Shown in pieces: positions 5,393 to 7,672 of a stretch of 7,672 bases of DNA. The DNA is taken from positions 1 through 7,672 of the forward strand of contig JAQUMP010000149.1 of assembly GCA_028718065.1 (NCBI GenBank). Direction: 5' to 3'. Numbering within the stretch: the stretch's first letter is position 1; each line of letters starts with the position of its first letter. The notes under the pieces were generated by a model. It worked only from the letters and a program-made list of their open reading frames with translations. It did not search any database and was not told where the DNA came from. This stretch comes from Chitinivibrionales bacterium. Lineage in GTDB: Bacteria; Fibrobacterota; Chitinivibrionia; Chitinivibrionales; FEN-1185. A program made the position numbers and the translations under genes.

Positions 5393-6250
5393 ATGAAATC
5401 GTTCACAATACTGTGGCTGTCGGGCATTGCCGCGGCGCTCTGCGCCCAAGACACGGCCGTTCCTCCCGGCGCCGCTGCGCTCGGCTACACCAAGTGCATC
5501 ATCAACGAGCGTCCCACCGCCGCCCACATTGCGCCCGGCGTCAAGGGCAATTACAAATGGTTCAGCGGCGAGTGGTATTTCGACGGCAAGCACGGCTGCG
5601 GTATGCCGCCGACGCTCGACCATTATGCAACGCGGGAGGGCTTGCTGGCGATGAATCTCGGCGGCGATCTCGTGAGCGCGCCGCACGATTTCTCGGCTGG
5701 TATTCTGCCGCTACTGCCGGGCCCCGAAGGTTTTTATGTTGAATTCGAGGTGCGGCTGTCGGGCAACGATAAGGACCACTGGCCTGCCGTCTGGCTGATG
5801 CCCGCCGAGCATAGCTCCGACGACGATAATGCCAAAGACCATTATGCCGGCGATTCTTCCGGCATGCAGCGCTGGCAGGAACTCGATGTTGACGAAGGAG
5901 GTTTCGGCCCGGGAATGACCGGCACCGCCCATAACTGGAACAGATTAAAGACGCAGATCGTTCAGCACGACCAGAACCCCAACAACGTCGTGCCGACTCC
6001 GCTGGACCGCAGCCAAAAACACATTTTCGGCCTCAGCTTCGATCCAAAGAAGCAGACGGTGACCTGGTGGCTTGACGGCACGAAACATATGAGCGCCGGC
6101 GCGCCCAGCGTGGCCCCCGTCGCCGTTAAGCAACATTTCTATTTAATCATGAGCGCGCAGACCCACGGGGCCAAGAAGCCCTATACTATGTTCATCAGCG
6201 GTGTACGCGCCTACGTGCCGCCATCGTCGAAGCTGCCGGCGGCAAAGTAG
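5393..6250 (+). CDS. Secreted GH16-like glycoside hydrolase (putative endo-beta-glucanase)
   Basis: The 285-residue product begins with a signal peptide (MKSFTILWLSGIAAALCA, cleavage probable before Gln19) followed by one catalytic domain. It has the features of the GH16 jelly-roll family: GFYVEFEVRLSG near 113-124, HWPAVWLMP at 129-137, the catalytic E-x-D-x-x-E as WQELDVDEGG (Glu163 nucleophile, Asp165, Glu168 acid/base by family analogy), His180 in GTAHNW, and TWWLDG near 224-229. GH16 enzymes cut beta-1,3/1,4-glucans and some algal galactans; the substrate cannot be chosen here. AAAGGA 8 nt before the ATG at 5393 fixes the start; an ORF extension to 5351 lacks a site. It lies 66 nt after the aspartokinase gene on the same strand, but has no obvious functional link. 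The sequence before Cys17 does not make a proper lipobox. The rest of the domain is divergent, so a search is needed to fix the subfamily. Confidence 0.8.
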   Translation: MKSFTILWLSGIAAALCAQDTAVPPGAAALGYTKCIINERPTAAHIAPGVKGNYKWFSGEWYFDGKHGCGMPPTLDHYATREGLLAMNLGGDLVSAPHDFSAGILPLLPGPEGFYVEFEVRLSGNDKDHWPAVWLMPAEHSSDDDNAKDHYAGDSSGMQRWQELDVDEGGFGPGMTGTAHNWNRLKTQIVQHDQNPNNVVPTPLDRSQKHIFGLSFDPKKQTVTWWLDGTKHMSAGAPSVAPVAVKQHFYLIMSAQTHGAKKPYTMFISGVRAYVPPSSKLPAAK

Positions 6251-6256
6251 ACTGCA

Positions 6257-6290
6257 AGGGGACGAGAGCACGGCTTTATTGCTCGGCCCT
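6257..6290. terminator. Possible weak bidirectional terminator between convergent genes
   Basis: Between the two convergent stop codons, GAGCA (6266-6270) pairs with TGCTC (6280-6284) around a 9-nt loop, and AGGG (6257-6260) may pair with CCCT (6287-6290) across an unequal internal loop. The stem is short and no clean T-tract follows on either strand, so this is only a suggestion based on position. Confidence 0.25.
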
Positions 6291-6291
6291 C

Positions 6292-7672
6292 TTACTTTTC
6301 CCTGTGTAAATTTCCCAATACTGATTTTAATGAATCGATCTGCGCGGCCATAGCTTTTATTTTGGTATCGTAATAGTTGTCCTGTATTTGGAGTTTTTGC
6401 AGCAGGACGTGCTCCTTTTTCATTTCGCTCGTGGCGGCCAGCACGCGGCGATCGTAGTCCACGAAGGCCTGCTTGAATTCCCCGTAATTTTTATAAAGCC
6501 GGGTATAGCTCTGCGCGAGCGGCGCTTGCTTTTTCCCCGAGGGCTCCTGCCCTGAGGCCGGGATCGCGGGTGTTTTCGGCGCGAAGGTAAACTCCGCGGG
6601 CAATTGCATCGTAGAAGTGAATTGTTCGCTGGTGTCAAGCAACGCCGAAAGCTGCAAGGCCACGCCGCTGCCGCCGCTGCCGGCGGCCCAGGCCTCGATC
6701 GCGATCACGTTATCGCCACCCTGCATCAGCTTGTGGATCGTAACGGCGCTGTCCATCGCGGAAAGCCCCCGCGTGCCGATCGTATCGGAGAGGGTCAAGG
6801 CGCCATTGACAAATACATTATATTTGCCGCCGCAGGAAACGCGCAGCGCGGCGCTGCGCGGGATACCGTTAATAAAAACGGGTTTACAGAAAAATAAATG
6901 GGCGATGGATTTATTGTCGGCCCAGAGCACTTCCGGCGCGGGATTCGGGAACGCGGGCGCCGCCGGGGAAATCGTCACGGCCTGGCGCCACCCGTCCGGC
7001 GGCATGTTTTTATTGTTCCACCCGGCCGGGCCGTCGCCGCGCACGATCCAGTCTTTATCGGTACCAATCAAAATTGCGCGGTAATAGGTTTTGCCGTAAT
7101 TTTCCGGGCTCAGTCGCGCCAGGCTCTCCATGATCATGCCATACCAGTCATTGTGGCGCAAATTTTCCTGCCGCGCCAATTGCATCGCTTCCTCATAGCG
7201 CTTGACGGCCTCGTCCTGTAATTCATAAACAATGTCTTCGAGCTGGAACAGAAGTTTTTCCTTTTCGTCGGCGCCCATGCCCGTGGGGATCTGCGGTTCG
7301 CGCAAAATTTTGGCGGCAAGTTTTTCGTAATCGTTGCCGATCATAAAATTGGTCTGCGCCCAGCGCTCCTGGAATTGCGCGAGAGAGTCGGCCGGCAGAC
7401 CCACGGCATGCGCGTCTTTGCAAATGTCAAGGTAGTAGGCGCGCACGGCCTTTTTCTGCGGCTCGAGCGTTTCCAGAAGTTGCTTTAAATACTGGTAATA
7501 GTACAGCGGCTTTGCCTTGATTTCCGCGGGGACCGGCGCGTTCTGCATGGCCTTGATGCCCTCAAGCTGGTAGGCCCCGGCGGTTTTATAAGCGTCGCTT
7601 AAATGTTTCTGCGCGGCGGCGAGGAAGCCGCGCTGCTCGGGCTTTAAGGAGTCGACGCCCTGGGCGAGTTCA
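6292..7672 (-). CDS. C-terminal part of a large modular protein: helical region, jelly-roll domain, coiled coil (5' end outside window)
   Basis: The frame is open to the window edge with no stop, so the start lies beyond 7672; 459 residues are visible. No single family is recognised. Residues of the visible part: about 1-215 are helical and rich in Ala, Leu, Gln and Tyr, with TPR-like character (for example KRYEEAMQLARQENL). About 216-365 resemble a galactose-binding-like jelly roll of the type attached to glycoside hydrolases: a W-rich opening (KDWIVRGDGPAGW), KPVFINGIPRSAALRVSC, YNVFVNGALTLSD and HKLMQGGDNVIAIEAWA. A Pro/Lys-rich linker follows, then a coiled coil at the end (EMKKEHVLLQKLQIQDNYYDTKIKAM...). 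Such a layout suits a cell-envelope or extracytoplasmic scaffold that binds sugar polymers, but its signal sequence is not visible. It is convergent with the GH16-like gene, 41 nt between the ends. Confidence 0.8.
   Translation of the reverse strand, partial: ELAQGVDSLKPEQRGFLAAAQKHLSDAYKTAGAYQLEGIKAMQNAPVPAEIKAKPLYYYQYLKQLLETLEPQKKAVRAYYLDICKDAHAVGLPADSLAQFQERWAQTNFMIGNDYEKLAAKILREPQIPTGMGADEKEKLLFQLEDIVYELQDEAVKRYEEAMQLARQENLRHNDWYGMIMESLARLSPENYGKTYYRAILIGTDKDWIVRGDGPAGWNNKNMPPDGWRQAVTISPAAPAFPNPAPEVLWADNKSIAHLFFCKPVFINGIPRSAALRVSCGGKYNVFVNGALTLSDTIGTRGLSAMDSAVTIHKLMQGGDNVIAIEAWAAGSGGSGVALQLSALLDTSEQFTSTMQLPAEFTFAPKTPAIPASGQEPSGKKQAPLAQSYTRLYKNYGEFKQAFVDYDRRVLAATSEMKKEHVLLQKLQIQDNYYDTKIKAMAAQIDSLKSVLGNLHREK

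Overview
The window comes from a motile, diderm-type bacterium of moderate to fairly high GC. It carries the proximal flagellar basal-body operon, a biosynthetic aspartokinase, a secreted GH16-type polysaccharide hydrolase and part of a large modular protein. I cannot name the organism. Flagella under a sigma-54 promoter together with secreted glucanase-like enzymes would suit several phyla, with Fibrobacterota-like lineages as a weak guess. No rRNA, tRNA, CRISPR array or insertion sequence is visible.

Layout. (1) 1-2781, minus strand: flgB - flgC - small unknown gene - fliE - fliF, transcribed leftwards; fliF runs off the left edge. These genes encode the proximal rod (FlgB, FlgC), the rod/MS-ring adaptor (FliE) and the MS ring (FliF), the first parts of the flagellum to be built. 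An 83-residue basic protein with no recognised family sits between flgC and fliE. (2) 2782-3214, non-coding and AT-rich: a near-consensus sigma-54 promoter drives the flagellar operon. Its predicted transcript would begin with a GC-rich stem-loop. On the other strand a sigma-70-like promoter overlaps a set of repeats that looks like a VapB operator. (3) 3215-3840, plus strand: a VapBC-type toxin-antitoxin pair with overlapping stop and start codons, more AT-rich than the genes on either side and probably acquired. (4) 3962-5326, plus: a monofunctional aspartate kinase with two C-terminal ACT domains. (5) 5393-6250, plus: a secreted GH16-like glycoside hydrolase with the E-x-D-x-x-E catalytic motif. 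(6) 6292-7672, minus, convergent with the previous gene: the C-terminal 459 residues of a larger protein with a helical region, a galactose-binding-like jelly roll and a terminal coiled coil.

The flagellar genes form one assembly unit. The other genes look like independent neighbours. I did not find a convincing new multi-gene system. The best leads are the sigma-54 promoter with its 5'-terminal hairpin, the unknown gene inside the basal-body operon, a 20-bp perfect palindrome before fliE, and an inverted repeat that could mask the fliF start codon.
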